Part shown: positions 23,559 to 33,021 of the stretch, in pieces
Layout: the number at the start of each line of letters is the position of its first letter
Position numbering within the stretch: the first letter of the stretch is position 1
Source of the DNA: Christensenellaceae bacterium
GTDB lineage: Bacteria > Bacillota > Clostridia > Christensenellales > Christensenellaceae
DNA length: 64,000 nucleotides
Assembly (NCBI GenBank): GCA_022846035.1
Contig: AP025580.1
Span: forward strand, 186,001-250,000
Direction of reading: 5' to 3'
The notes under the pieces: generated by a model
What the model was told of the DNA's origin: nothing
Databases searched by the model: none
The model's input: the letters and a program-made list of their open reading frames with translations, nothing else
Program-made: the position numbers and the translations under genes

Positions 23559-25409
23559 ATGTCTGAGTTTGAAAAAGACAAAAACGAAGAGCATAAGTTT
23601 GGCGAAACAGCCCGCAAGATAGGCGAAACTCCTACGGAGGGCGGCGCGCCTGCAAACGAGCCGCTAAATGCGGACATGCAGCCGCCGGAGGCTGCAGAGA
23701 AGCCGTCAGAGGAAACGCCGACGGCTGGGAATGAAAGCGACGATAAAACGGTGGCCTATGAACCGGTGGAGGACGCTGGAAAAGAAGCTGCGGAGGAACC
23801 TGCGGCGGCTTTGGGCGCAACCGCAGCCGCTTCGGCCGGAGGCGGGGAAAAGGTTTCCCAATCCGGCGGAAGAAATAAATTCCACGACGAGATGTCCGGT
23901 AAAAAGAAATGGAGCACCAAAAAGATCGTCGTTATCGCGGTGATCATTGTGGCAATCGTCGCCGTCGGTATCACAGGATATGCGATGCTGGGCAACAGCA
24001 AAGTACTTTCCGGAGATAATCTGCAGCAGATTATTGATAACGGAACGTTTTACGACGGCGTCAGCATGGCGGGGGTAGACCTGTCCGGAAAAACGATTGC
24101 AGAGGCAAAGCCGGAGGTGCAGCAAAAAGAAGATGAATATCTGGCGGATATTTCGCTCGATTATTCTGTGGATGGCGATACCTATACGCTCAAGGGCGAG
24201 CAGCTTGGCGCAACCGTAGATATAGACGCGGCCCTGCAAAAGGCGATGCTTTATGGGCGCCAGGGGACTTTCGCGGAGCGCAGCGCCGCCATCAGGGAAG
24301 CCAAGGACAAAGGTGTGGAGATCGAAATGCCCGTTACCTATGACAAGGCGACCATCCTGACATCCCTGCAGGCAAACGATGAAAAGATCAATGTTCCCGC
24401 GCAGGACGCCACGGTTGAAGTCGCGACGACCCGGGATGAAGACACCCTTATGACCGGATCCACGATCACTTTGAAAGATGAGGTCGTGGGCAAGGAAGTG
24501 GATGATAACGAGCTGGCGGATACGATTTTTGCGCAGCTTGGGCAAAATGATTTTACCCCTGTGACGGCGGAAACCAAGGTAACGCAGCCTAAGCTTACCA
24601 AGGCGGACCTTGAAGATAAATATGCGCTGCTGGGAACATACAGTACGGAATACGCGAAATCCGACTTTGGCAGGCGATATAATATTTGGAAGATGGCGGA
24701 CGTGATCAACGGCGTGAAAATCGAGCCGGGAGAAACCTGGTCCATCAATGAAGAGGCGGGCCCGCGCTCTTACTCCCGCGGATGGAAAGCGGCGCCGGGC
24801 ATCGCGGACGGGAAATACCAGGACGAGCCGGGCGGCGGTATCTGCCAGACATCCTCTACGCTGTACAATGCAGTATTGCGTGCGGAAGTCGAGATTGTAG
24901 ACCGGTCACATCATTCGTGGCCGCTTAACTATGTGCCGGGAGGGTTGGATGCGACGATCTCTACGGGAGCGCCGGATTTTAAAATCAGGAATAATTACGA
25001 TATTCCGATCTATATCATCGCAAACTGCGACGGGCAGAACAGGACTATCGAAATTTCAATCTACGGACCGAAGTTTGAAGACGGACTGACGCGCGACTTT
25101 ACATCCAAAGAGGTTGGCGGCAGCCCCGCCGGAGAGCAGATCATCGAAGATCCTACGCTGCCGGAAGGAACGCGTATCGTAGAGCGAAGCTCACATCCAC
25201 GCAGGGTTTTCGACGTTTATAAGCATTGGTACGATGAAAACGGAAAAGAAGTAAAGGTCGAGAAGTATTCCACGGAGACATACCAGGCGTTTAACTCCAT
25301 CGTGAGGATAGGAACGGCGCCCGCGGCAACGCCGGATCCGACGCCGACCCAAACGCCAACGCCGGATCCAACGCCGGCGCCGGAGTCGACAGGCGAAGCT
25401 GCTGCTTAA
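23559..25409 (+). CDS. VanW-family cell-envelope protein with peptidoglycan-binding-like repeat (copy 1)
   Basis: A 616-residue membrane-anchored protein. The cytoplasmic N-terminus is acidic and low complexity (residues 1-110). One membrane helix follows (about 122-144, KIVVIAVIIVAIVAVGITGY). Outside it has putative peptidoglycan-binding (PG_binding_4-type) strands (about 165-360) and the VanW domain (about 360-520), with NIWKMADVINGVKIEPGETW, PGGGICQTSSTLYNAVLRAE and DATISTGAPDFKIRN. The C-terminus is rich in Thr-Pro repeats. The VanW domain is widespread in Gram-positives and its biochemical role is not established. The start has a GAGG site, and a terminator follows. The neighbouring gene is a paralogue. 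Confidence 0.88.
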   Translation: MSEFEKDKNEEHKFGETARKIGETPTEGGAPANEPLNADMQPPEAAEKPSEETPTAGNESDDKTVAYEPVEDAGKEAAEEPAAALGATAAASAGGGEKVSQSGGRNKFHDEMSGKKKWSTKKIVVIAVIIVAIVAVGITGYAMLGNSKVLSGDNLQQIIDNGTFYDGVSMAGVDLSGKTIAEAKPEVQQKEDEYLADISLDYSVDGDTYTLKGEQLGATVDIDAALQKAMLYGRQGTFAERSAAIREAKDKGVEIEMPVTYDKATILTSLQANDEKINVPAQDATVEVATTRDEDTLMTGSTITLKDEVVGKEVDDNELADTIFAQLGQNDFTPVTAETKVTQPKLTKADLEDKYALLGTYSTEYAKSDFGRRYNIWKMADVINGVKIEPGETWSINEEAGPRSYSRGWKAAPGIADGKYQDEPGGGICQTSSTLYNAVLRAEVEIVDRSHHSWPLNYVPGGLDATISTGAPDFKIRNNYDIPIYIIANCDGQNRTIEISIYGPKFEDGLTRDFTSKEVGGSPAGEQIIEDPTLPEGTRIVERSSHPRRVFDVYKHWYDENGKEVKVEKYSTETYQAFNSIVRIGTAPAATPDPTPTQTPTPDPTPAPESTGEAAA

Positions 25410-25424
25410 TGGCAAAGTGAAACC

Positions 25425-25456
25425 AAAAGGCCTGCTGAAAAATGTGGGCCTTTTTT
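25425..25456 (+). terminator. Terminator between the two VanW genes
   Basis: AAAAGGCC and GGCCTTTT arms with a 14-base loop and a T6 tail, 15 bases past the first VanW stop. Confidence 0.75.
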
Positions 25457-25506
25457 GCTCAATATTAACGTATTTATGAAAATTTTTTAAATAGAGACAA
25501 GATTTG

Positions 25507-25535
25507 TTTACAACCCCCTATGGATACGTTATATT
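25507..25535 (+). promoter_or_regulatory. Promoter of the second VanW gene
   Basis: TTTACA and TATATT with a 17-base spacer, about 45 bases upstream of the ATG. The two VanW genes thus appear to be separately transcribed. Confidence 0.6.
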
Positions 25536-25580
25536 TATATGGTATACTTATATTTTTAGCATTTTTGGGAGAAAGGCATT

Positions 25581-27194
25581 ATGAAATATTACAGGCCCAC
25601 AAAAGGGCGCAGGGTAGTGAACAAAAAGAGGATTGCAATATTCGGCGTAGCGGTTGCTGTCGCGGTTGTTGCAATCATTTTTTGTGTCTATATGTTTTCT
25701 GAGGTTAAGCTGACAAGCGAAAAAGAACAGGAATTATTGGCCACGGGAACGTTTGTGGAGGGCGTATCGGTCGGTGGGATCGATGTCGGAGGACTTACGT
25801 ATGCACAAGGGGAAGCCAAGGTAAAACCTGCTGCGGACGGATTGCAAAACGATAACAAGATCGAATTTACCGTACAAGGCGAGCAATATGCCTATCCTCT
25901 TACAGAGGTGGGCGTTTCTGTCGGATATGAAGAACCACTGAAAGCGGCGATGCTGTACGGCAGGGAAGGAACACGGTGGGATCTTATGTTCGGTGAGCCG
26001 GAGGCAAAGGATTTTCCGTTGGATTATGGATTTGACGAAACCAAGCTCAATGCCCGTATCGATGCAGACAGCGTATCCTGGGGCGAGGAAGCGGTAGATG
26101 CTTCCTATGGGGTAGAGAAAGTCTTTAGCGAAGAGGACCTGACTACAGGCGGAACGATTGTAAAGCAGGAGCCAAAGGACGGCTGGAAAGTCAATATAGA
26201 CGAAATCAAGGCGACGGCAAAAAGCCAGATCGAGGCAAAATCTTTCGAACCCTTTGAAGCGCAGATTGAAGTGATCAAGGGCAGTACACAGGCGCCTGAC
26301 GGAGAGCTGGTGCTGATGGGGTCGGCAACCACAACGGTCGGCGGCAGCGATGCAAGAAAATATAATGTATGGAAGATGAGCGATATTTTAAACGGCACGG
26401 TTTTTAAACCGGGCGTAGTGTTCTCAATCAACGATACGGCAGGCGACCGGACACTGGAAGCGGGCTGGAAAGCGGCGCCGGGGATTGAAAACGGTACTTA
26501 TACCGACCAGCCGGGCGGCGGTATCTGCCAGGTGTCGTCCACCATGTACAATGCTGCGCTGAAAGCGGAAATGACGATCAAAGCACGCGTGCCGCATACC
26601 ATTATGGCAAAATATGTGCCGGATGGGATGGACGCAACCATCTCCACCGGCGGACCGGACTTCAAGGTTGAGAATCCGTACGAATCGGATATGGTTATGA
26701 TCATCAAATGCAATATACCGGATTCCAAACTCACGGTGGAAATCTGGGGACCGAAAGAGCGGGATTATTATCTGGAATTTGACCAGAAACTCACGGGTGA
26801 GGAGCCTATGCCTGAGATTCAGTACAAGACGAATCCGGCGCTGGAAAAGTATCAGGTAGAACGTACAAAGGTAGGGCAGTCATACGAGCAGTATACGATC
26901 TACGCGCGCAAGGTCGATAAGAAAACGGAAAAGCCGCTTGGAGACTGGTATGAAGTAACGACGTCCACTTACTATGCCATAGCGCCGGTCGTGGAACTGG
27001 GCAGCGGTATCCCGCTTCCTGCGGACGGAACTGCCATTGAGGACGTGAAAGCGCAGGCGGCGGAGCTTAAGGCGGCGGAAGATGCGGCAAATAATCCACA
27101 GCCGCAACCATCACCCTCTTCCGAGCCCACACCATCCGTTGCTCCGGAGCCGACTCCGACCGTACCGGCAGGGCCGGTGGAAGGCGCGGCATAA
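25581..27194 (+). CDS. VanW-family cell-envelope protein (copy 2)
   Basis: A 537-residue paralogue of the preceding gene without the long acidic N-terminus. A basic start (MKYYRPTKGRRVVNKKR) leads into one membrane helix (about 18-39), then binding-like strands (about 60-245), the VanW domain (about 250-410: NVWKMSDILNGTVFKPGVVF, PGGGICQVSSTMYNAALKAE, DATISTGGPDFKVEN), a G5-like or accessory segment, and a Ser/Pro/Glu-rich tail. The conserved GGGICQ-S-T-YNA core is shared with copy 1. It has its own promoter. The product presumably faces the cell wall. Confidence 0.88.
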   Translation: MKYYRPTKGRRVVNKKRIAIFGVAVAVAVVAIIFCVYMFSEVKLTSEKEQELLATGTFVEGVSVGGIDVGGLTYAQGEAKVKPAADGLQNDNKIEFTVQGEQYAYPLTEVGVSVGYEEPLKAAMLYGREGTRWDLMFGEPEAKDFPLDYGFDETKLNARIDADSVSWGEEAVDASYGVEKVFSEEDLTTGGTIVKQEPKDGWKVNIDEIKATAKSQIEAKSFEPFEAQIEVIKGSTQAPDGELVLMGSATTTVGGSDARKYNVWKMSDILNGTVFKPGVVFSINDTAGDRTLEAGWKAAPGIENGTYTDQPGGGICQVSSTMYNAALKAEMTIKARVPHTIMAKYVPDGMDATISTGGPDFKVENPYESDMVMIIKCNIPDSKLTVEIWGPKERDYYLEFDQKLTGEEPMPEIQYKTNPALEKYQVERTKVGQSYEQYTIYARKVDKKTEKPLGDWYEVTTSTYYAIAPVVELGSGIPLPADGTAIEDVKAQAAELKAAEDAANNPQPQPSPSSEPTPSVAPEPTPTVPAGPVEGAA

Positions 27195-27217
27195 AGGCGG
27201 TATAGTGGGCCTGATAC

Positions 27218-27246
27218 TTGACAAACGAGGGCGGAAACCTTAAAAT
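27218..27246 (+). promoter_or_regulatory. Promoter of tuf
   Basis: TTGACA and TAAAAT with a 17-base spacer, about 88 bases upstream of the tuf start. An alternative -10 (TATACT) lies a few bases on. Confidence 0.75.
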
Positions 27247-27334
27247 ATTATACTATAGCGCATCAGGTAAACTGAAAAACAAATTTGGGGCAAAACCTCA
27301 TTCAACAAAAAGATTTTCGGGAGGGAAATAAGCA

Positions 27335-28546
<1,212 letters not shown>

Positions 28547-28572
28547 GCTGCGGCGCACAAAAGACAAGCAAA

Positions 28573-28602
28573 AGAGCAGGCCTTATGGCCTGCTCTTTTT
28601 TT
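28573..28602 (+). terminator. Terminator of tuf
   Basis: Perfect 10-base arms AGAGCAGGCC/GGCCTGCTCT with a TTAT loop and a T7 tail. It also sits just past the stop of the convergent FGGY kinase gene. Confidence 0.9.
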
Positions 28603-28620
28603 GCGCGCGCGGATAGATCA

Positions 28621-30177
28621 TTAATAATCGAAACGTTCGCTGTTTTTGACAACCAGTTCTGCCTGGCGCGCGTAAGTGTCTTTTAAAATGGGATATAGGG
28701 AACGGTAAGTTCCATAGTATTCCTCGTAAATTTCTACATTGGTGGGATCGGGAGAAACTTCGCCGGTTATTTTGATGATGGAACGGCAGGCGTCCTTTAA
28801 AGATGCAAAAGCGCCGCAGCCGACGGAAGCCATGAGCGCCACGCCGCAGGCCGGAGCTTCCTCAATACTGGTACTCAGGATGGAAGCGTTGAAAACATCA
28901 GCCTGGATATGCCGCCAAAGACTGCTTTTCGCGCCGCCGCCCGAAGCCCGTATCTCATTGACCTCGATGTCGTATTCGCGCAGGATTTCCAGCGTGTCAC
29001 GCAAGCTGAAAGTAACGCCCTCCATAACGCTGCGGCAAAGTTCCTCGCGTCCGTGACGGTAAGTAATACCGAAGAATACGCCTGAAGCGTTTGGATCGGA
29101 ATACGGCGTACGTTCGCCGTTCAGATAGGGAAGAAAACAAAGTCCCTCGCTGCCGGGATTGGCATTTTGCGCAAGCTCGCTCATGTAGTTGTATACGTCC
29201 TTACCGAGGGAGGCAAGTTCCTTTTTTTCCGTAGGAAACATGGAATCGCGCAGCCACTTAAAGGAACCGCCGGCGCCGAGCGTACATCCAAAGAGGCACC
29301 ATTTTTCCTGCTGGACATGGCACATGGAGAGCGCCGCGCGGGGAAGCTTATCGGCAATCGGCGTATCCATGGCGGCAAATACAACACCGGAAGCGCCGAT
29401 GGTGGAAGAAACCATACCGGTCTCGATGACGCCGTTGCCCACGCCGCCGGCCTGCTGGTCTCCACAGCCCGCAACCACGGGGATACCGCTCTTAAGCCCC
29501 AACTCTCTGGCAATATCCCGCTGAAGGTATCCGGCCACGTCACACGATTCCAGCACACGATCGGGTACGATCGATTTATCAATCCCGCACATGGAAAAAA
29601 GTTTGTCAGACCATTTCCGGCGCGGAACGTCAAACAAAAAGGAACCGGACGCATCCGTAACCTCTGTCGAGATGTCGCCCGTCATTTTAAAACGCAGATA
29701 ATCCTTGGAAAACAATACCTTATAGATTTTTTCATATTCCTCCGGCGTATGCTTTTGCATCCACATCAGTTTGGGCGCCCAAAAACCGGGCAGGGGATGG
29801 TTGGCCGTGATCCCGAGGAAAGTATCGGAACCTATATTTTCTTCGATCCACGCCTTTTCCCTGGTAGCACGCTGGTCGAGCCAGATAATGCAGTTGCCGA
29901 TTGTGTCCAGGTTACGGTCAAGGCATGTGGTCGCAAGCATTTGGCCGGTAATACCGATCGCTTCGATCTTCCTGCCTGCGTCACTTGAATGGACGGCCCT
30001 GCGGACAGCCTTTTTGCACGCGGCCCACCATTCGCCGGGGTTTTCCTCAGCGTAATGATATTTGGGCGTGATCATATTATATTCTTCATATCCCATACCG
30101 GCGAGATAACCGTTTTCTTCTATAACAATGGCCTTTACGCCATTGGTTCCGGCATCGATGCCGAGAAAATACTTCAT
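28621..30177 (-). CDS. FGGY-family carbohydrate kinase (xylulokinase-like)
   Basis: A 518-residue two-domain sugar kinase. The N-terminal phosphate loop is GIDAGTNGVKAIV. The substrate region has GITGQM and WLDQRA. The second domain has AGCGDQQAGGVGNG, GASGVVFA and the FGGY signature region near MEGVTFSLRDTLEILRE, GGGAKSSLW. It is closest in pattern to the xylulokinase group, but FGGY substrates vary widely (ketopentoses, glycerol, erythritol), so the substrate stays open. It starts 20 bases after the SorC regulator stop with a GGGAG site. Together they form a regulator-kinase operon divergent from an SMP-30-type lactonase. Confidence 0.9.
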   Translation of the reverse strand: MKYFLGIDAGTNGVKAIVIEENGYLAGMGYEEYNMITPKYHYAEENPGEWWAACKKAVRRAVHSSDAGRKIEAIGITGQMLATTCLDRNLDTIGNCIIWLDQRATREKAWIEENIGSDTFLGITANHPLPGFWAPKLMWMQKHTPEEYEKIYKVLFSKDYLRFKMTGDISTEVTDASGSFLFDVPRRKWSDKLFSMCGIDKSIVPDRVLESCDVAGYLQRDIARELGLKSGIPVVAGCGDQQAGGVGNGVIETGMVSSTIGASGVVFAAMDTPIADKLPRAALSMCHVQQEKWCLFGCTLGAGGSFKWLRDSMFPTEKKELASLGKDVYNYMSELAQNANPGSEGLCFLPYLNGERTPYSDPNASGVFFGITYRHGREELCRSVMEGVTFSLRDTLEILREYDIEVNEIRASGGGAKSSLWRHIQADVFNASILSTSIEEAPACGVALMASVGCGAFASLKDACRSIIKITGEVSPDPTNVEIYEEYYGTYRSLYPILKDTYARQAELVVKNSERFDY

Positions 30178-30196
30178 GACGAACTCCCTTTAAGCT

Positions 30197-31201
30197 CTAT
30201 TTATCTTCTTCCGGCTTCAGGCGTTCCAAAATACCTTTAGCCGTATATTCATCCGTAATGAGCACATTGAACAGTTTGCTTCGTGCCGCGCCGATGATAG
30301 CGCCAACCTTAAATTTGCCGCCTGCGGCGGCGATCACAGTAGGAATACTCTTGAGCGTTTCCGTATTGACAGCGATCACGCGGCGGTTTAAGGAAGTGCT
30401 GCAGGGATTGCCGTTAAGGTCATAAAAGCGGGCGCAGATACAGCCTACCGCCTTGCTACGCTTTAGTTCCTCGACGTCTTCCCGCGTGACCGCGTCCGAA
30501 TCCGCGGCCAGCGCGTTTTCAATGGTTGAGGAATGGTCCAAGTCGCCGTCGACACCAACGACAGCCATGTCCAGCATCTTTGCTTTGGAAAAAATGGCCT
30601 TTATTGGTTTGGAATCCAAAAATGCCTGTGCGGTAAGGACATTGGTGGCGATCATAGGAGCATACAGATAGCGTATCGTGCTTCGGGGAAAATTCGCCGC
30701 TACCTTTTCGCAAAGCGCATTGGAAAGGATGTTGACCTCGCGGTTGGTACCAAGGCCTCCGACCAAAGGGATAAATTCGATGTCCTTGATTTTGTTGGTG
30801 GTTTTTACTTTCTCGGCAAAGCATTCAAGCGTCCGCCCCCATCCAAACCCGATATGACTGCCGCTCTTTAAAAGATTGGCGGTGTATACCGCAGTGGCGC
30901 TGCCGATACGGTCGTCGATGATGTCGCGATTCTCGCTGGGAACATTGACGATTTTTACGTCCTCTATTCCCAAAAGATGGCGCAGCGTAAGCTCATCTTT
31001 CAAAAAGGCGTTCGTTTGACGGGGTTCGGCGATCTGGATGCGCACGATCTTTTCCTGTTTTGCTTCTTTGAGCATTTTGACAATGGTAGGACGGGAGATA
31101 TTCAGCATTTTTGAAATTTCAGCCTGCGTTTTATCTTCCATATAATATAAATGCGCGATCTTGACTTTCAGATCATACCGTTCTTCAATAGAGAAAGCCA
31201 C
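30197..31201 (-). CDS. SorC/DeoR-like sugar-responsive transcriptional regulator
   Basis: A 334-residue regulator of the SorC family. The N-terminal helix-turn-helix (KIAHLYYMEDKTQAEISKML, NISRPTIVKMLKEAKQEKI; residues about 12-58) is followed by a C-terminal sugar-binding domain (GSHIGFGWGRTLECFAEKV, FIPLVGGLGTNREVN, AVNTETLKSIPTVIAAAGG) related to phosphosugar isomerases. The start is GTG with GAGGAC upstream. It is the first gene of the regulator-kinase operon and diverges from the lactonase gene across a 219-base gap, which probably carries its operator. Confidence 0.88.
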   Translation of the reverse strand: MAFSIEERYDLKVKIAHLYYMEDKTQAEISKMLNISRPTIVKMLKEAKQEKIVRIQIAEPRQTNAFLKDELTLRHLLGIEDVKIVNVPSENRDIIDDRIGSATAVYTANLLKSGSHIGFGWGRTLECFAEKVKTTNKIKDIEFIPLVGGLGTNREVNILSNALCEKVAANFPRSTIRYLYAPMIATNVLTAQAFLDSKPIKAIFSKAKMLDMAVVGVDGDLDHSSTIENALAADSDAVTREDVEELKRSKAVGCICARFYDLNGNPCSTSLNRRVIAVNTETLKSIPTVIAAAGGKFKVGAIIGAARSKLFNVLITDEYTAKGILERLKPEEDK

Positions 31202-31420
31202 TTTTTGTCCTCATTTCTGATGCATAGATTGAAATTAATTCTATCATGATAGTAGCGAAGATCTTAACGAATGTCAAGCAAATGTAAATATAATAGTCAA
31301 ATGTTAACCGATTTGATAAAGAAAGGCATTGCTCTATCAAAAAAGCAATTGACTTCATAAAATATTTGTGCTTCAATCAAAGTTAATTATAGAACAAAAA
31401 TGAAAAACGAGGAACTGCAT

Positions 31421-32308
31421 ATGAAATTCGATTTGGTGTTGGATACAGGCTTTGAAATAGCAGAGACGCCCGTTTGGGATGGGCGGATCGGCAAACTGTA
31501 TTATACAGACCTTTTTACCGGCGATATACATCGTTATGATCCGGCGGACGGAACGCAGGAGACATGGAAAACAAACGCTCTCATTGGCAGCGCGATCCCG
31601 ACGGACGACGTGGATCGTTTGTTTTGCGCGCTGGAAACGGGCATGCATATTCTGGACCTGAAAAGCGGTAAGCTTGAATTTCTATGCGATCCGGAAAACG
31701 GCAATGCGGAAAACCGCTACAACGACACGCGTATCGATCCGAAAGGGCGTATCTTCACCAGCTCGGTATCGAGGCTTTATGGCACGGACGATTACCGGCC
31801 GCATATGCTGGGAAGCTTTTATATGATTGATACGGATATGAGCGTGCATATTTTGGAAGAAGAGATCAACCAGTATAACGCGATCGTATGGAACGCGGAT
31901 ACGACAAAGATGTTCGTCATTGACACTTTCCATGAAGCGCTGGTCGGATATGATTACGATAAGGAGCGCGGACCGATGGGAAAAGGCCGGATCTTGATCG
32001 AATTTAAAGAGCTTGGTATGCCGGACGGAATGAGTATCGACAGCGAAGACAACCTCTATGTGTGCCACTGGACAAAACAAATATCCGTGTGGGACAGGGA
32101 GTTGAATTTAAAAGAGACGATTGCAATTCCGGTAGAGTATGCATGCTGCACGGGCTTTGGCGGAGAAGATATGAAAGATTTGTATCTGGCGACCGCAAGG
32201 TATCGTTATTCGGAAAAAGAATTAAAGGCGAACCAAGGAGCCGGCGGCGTGTTTCGTGCGAAAAACGCAGTCAAGGGAACCGGCGACAATTTCTATAAAG
32301 TAAAATAG
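31421..32308 (+). CDS. SMP-30/gluconolactonase-family protein
   Basis: A 295-residue six-bladed beta-propeller of the SMP-30/LRE family, which mostly hydrolyses sugar lactones with a divalent metal. Likely metal ligands: Glu in FEIAETPVWD, Asn in NRYNDTRIDPKGR, and Asp in MPDGMSIDSEDN. The ATG at 31421 is chosen for its GAGGAACTGC site; an ATG 21 bases earlier lacks one. It diverges from the SorC-kinase operon, suggesting a shared sugar/lactone pathway: lactone opening, then kinase. The 3' end abuts a bidirectional terminator shared with nrdG. Confidence 0.88.
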   Translation: MKFDLVLDTGFEIAETPVWDGRIGKLYYTDLFTGDIHRYDPADGTQETWKTNALIGSAIPTDDVDRLFCALETGMHILDLKSGKLEFLCDPENGNAENRYNDTRIDPKGRIFTSSVSRLYGTDDYRPHMLGSFYMIDTDMSVHILEEEINQYNAIVWNADTTKMFVIDTFHEALVGYDYDKERGPMGKGRILIEFKELGMPDGMSIDSEDNLYVCHWTKQISVWDRELNLKETIAIPVEYACCTGFGGEDMKDLYLATARYRYSEKELKANQGAGGVFRAKNAVKGTGDNFYKVK

Positions 32309-32344
32309 AAAAGGCCTGGGAATCAATAAAATCCCAGGCCTTTT
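32309..32344. terminator. Bidirectional terminator between SMP-30 gene and nrdG
   Basis: AAAAGGCCTGGGA and TCCCAGGCCTTTT arms around a 10-base loop, with A-run and T-run flanks on both strands. It sits between two converging genes. Confidence 0.9.
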
Positions 32345-32355
32345 CTTATGTCATT

Positions 32356-33021
32356 TTAACATCTGGCAAAGATGTTTGGTTGACGGTCTGACAGGGATCG
32401 CGCAAAATCTTCGATCTCCCGCGGAGAATAGACGCGCAGCTTCTCCACGCCCACCGGACGGTAAAGCTGCAGGGCATAAGCTGGGAGCGTGTCCGCCTCG
32501 TCAGCCATGACGCTCAAATCCTCAGGTGAAAGCTGGGGAATCACGGTGGTGCGCAGCTCCCACTCAATATCGGAAGCAAACAAGATATTGAGCGTTTCCC
32601 GCACAGGAGCAGAATCCGCCTGCCCGCCGCAAATTTCCGCGTAGCGGGCGAAAGGCGCCTTATAATCCATGGCGACGTAATCAAGGAGATTACGCTCAAG
32701 CAGCGTTTTAACCACAGTGGGATTGCTGCCGTTGGTATCCAGCTTGACCTCGTAACCGAGTTCTTTCAGGTATCCGGCAAAGGGAACGAGGTCTTTTTGC
32801 AGCGTAGGCTCGCCGCCGGAAAGTACGACGCCGTCAAGAAGCCCCGCGCGTTTTTCAAGAAAAGTACGCACTTCGCGGTCGTCCATGAAATCCCGTGTAT
32901 TAAGCAGGTGGCGGTTATGGCAAAAGCCGCAGTCGTAATTGCAGCCTGCCGTAAACACTACTGCCGCAAGCCGGTGCGGAAAATCAATGGTACCGTTTTT
33001 TAAAAGTCCGGCGATATTCAC
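32356..33021 (-). CDS. nrdG: Anaerobic ribonucleotide reductase activating protein NrdG
   Basis: A 221-residue radical-SAM enzyme that installs the glycyl radical on NrdD. The iron-sulfur motif is CNYDCGFC (residues 27-34), and the SAM-binding GGEP motif is in VVLSGGEPTLQ. The fold of a short class-III activase follows. The start is GTG, overlapping the nrdD stop (GTGA), so translation is coupled to nrdD. It is controlled with nrdD by the upstream cobalamin riboswitch. It ends at a terminator shared with the SMP-30 gene. Confidence 0.95.
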   Translation of the reverse strand: MNIAGLLKNGTIDFPHRLAAVVFTAGCNYDCGFCHNRHLLNTRDFMDDREVRTFLEKRAGLLDGVVLSGGEPTLQKDLVPFAGYLKELGYEVKLDTNGSNPTVVKTLLERNLLDYVAMDYKAPFARYAEICGGQADSAPVRETLNILFASDIEWELRTTVIPQLSPEDLSVMADEADTLPAYALQLYRPVGVEKLRVYSPREIEDFARSLSDRQPNIFARC

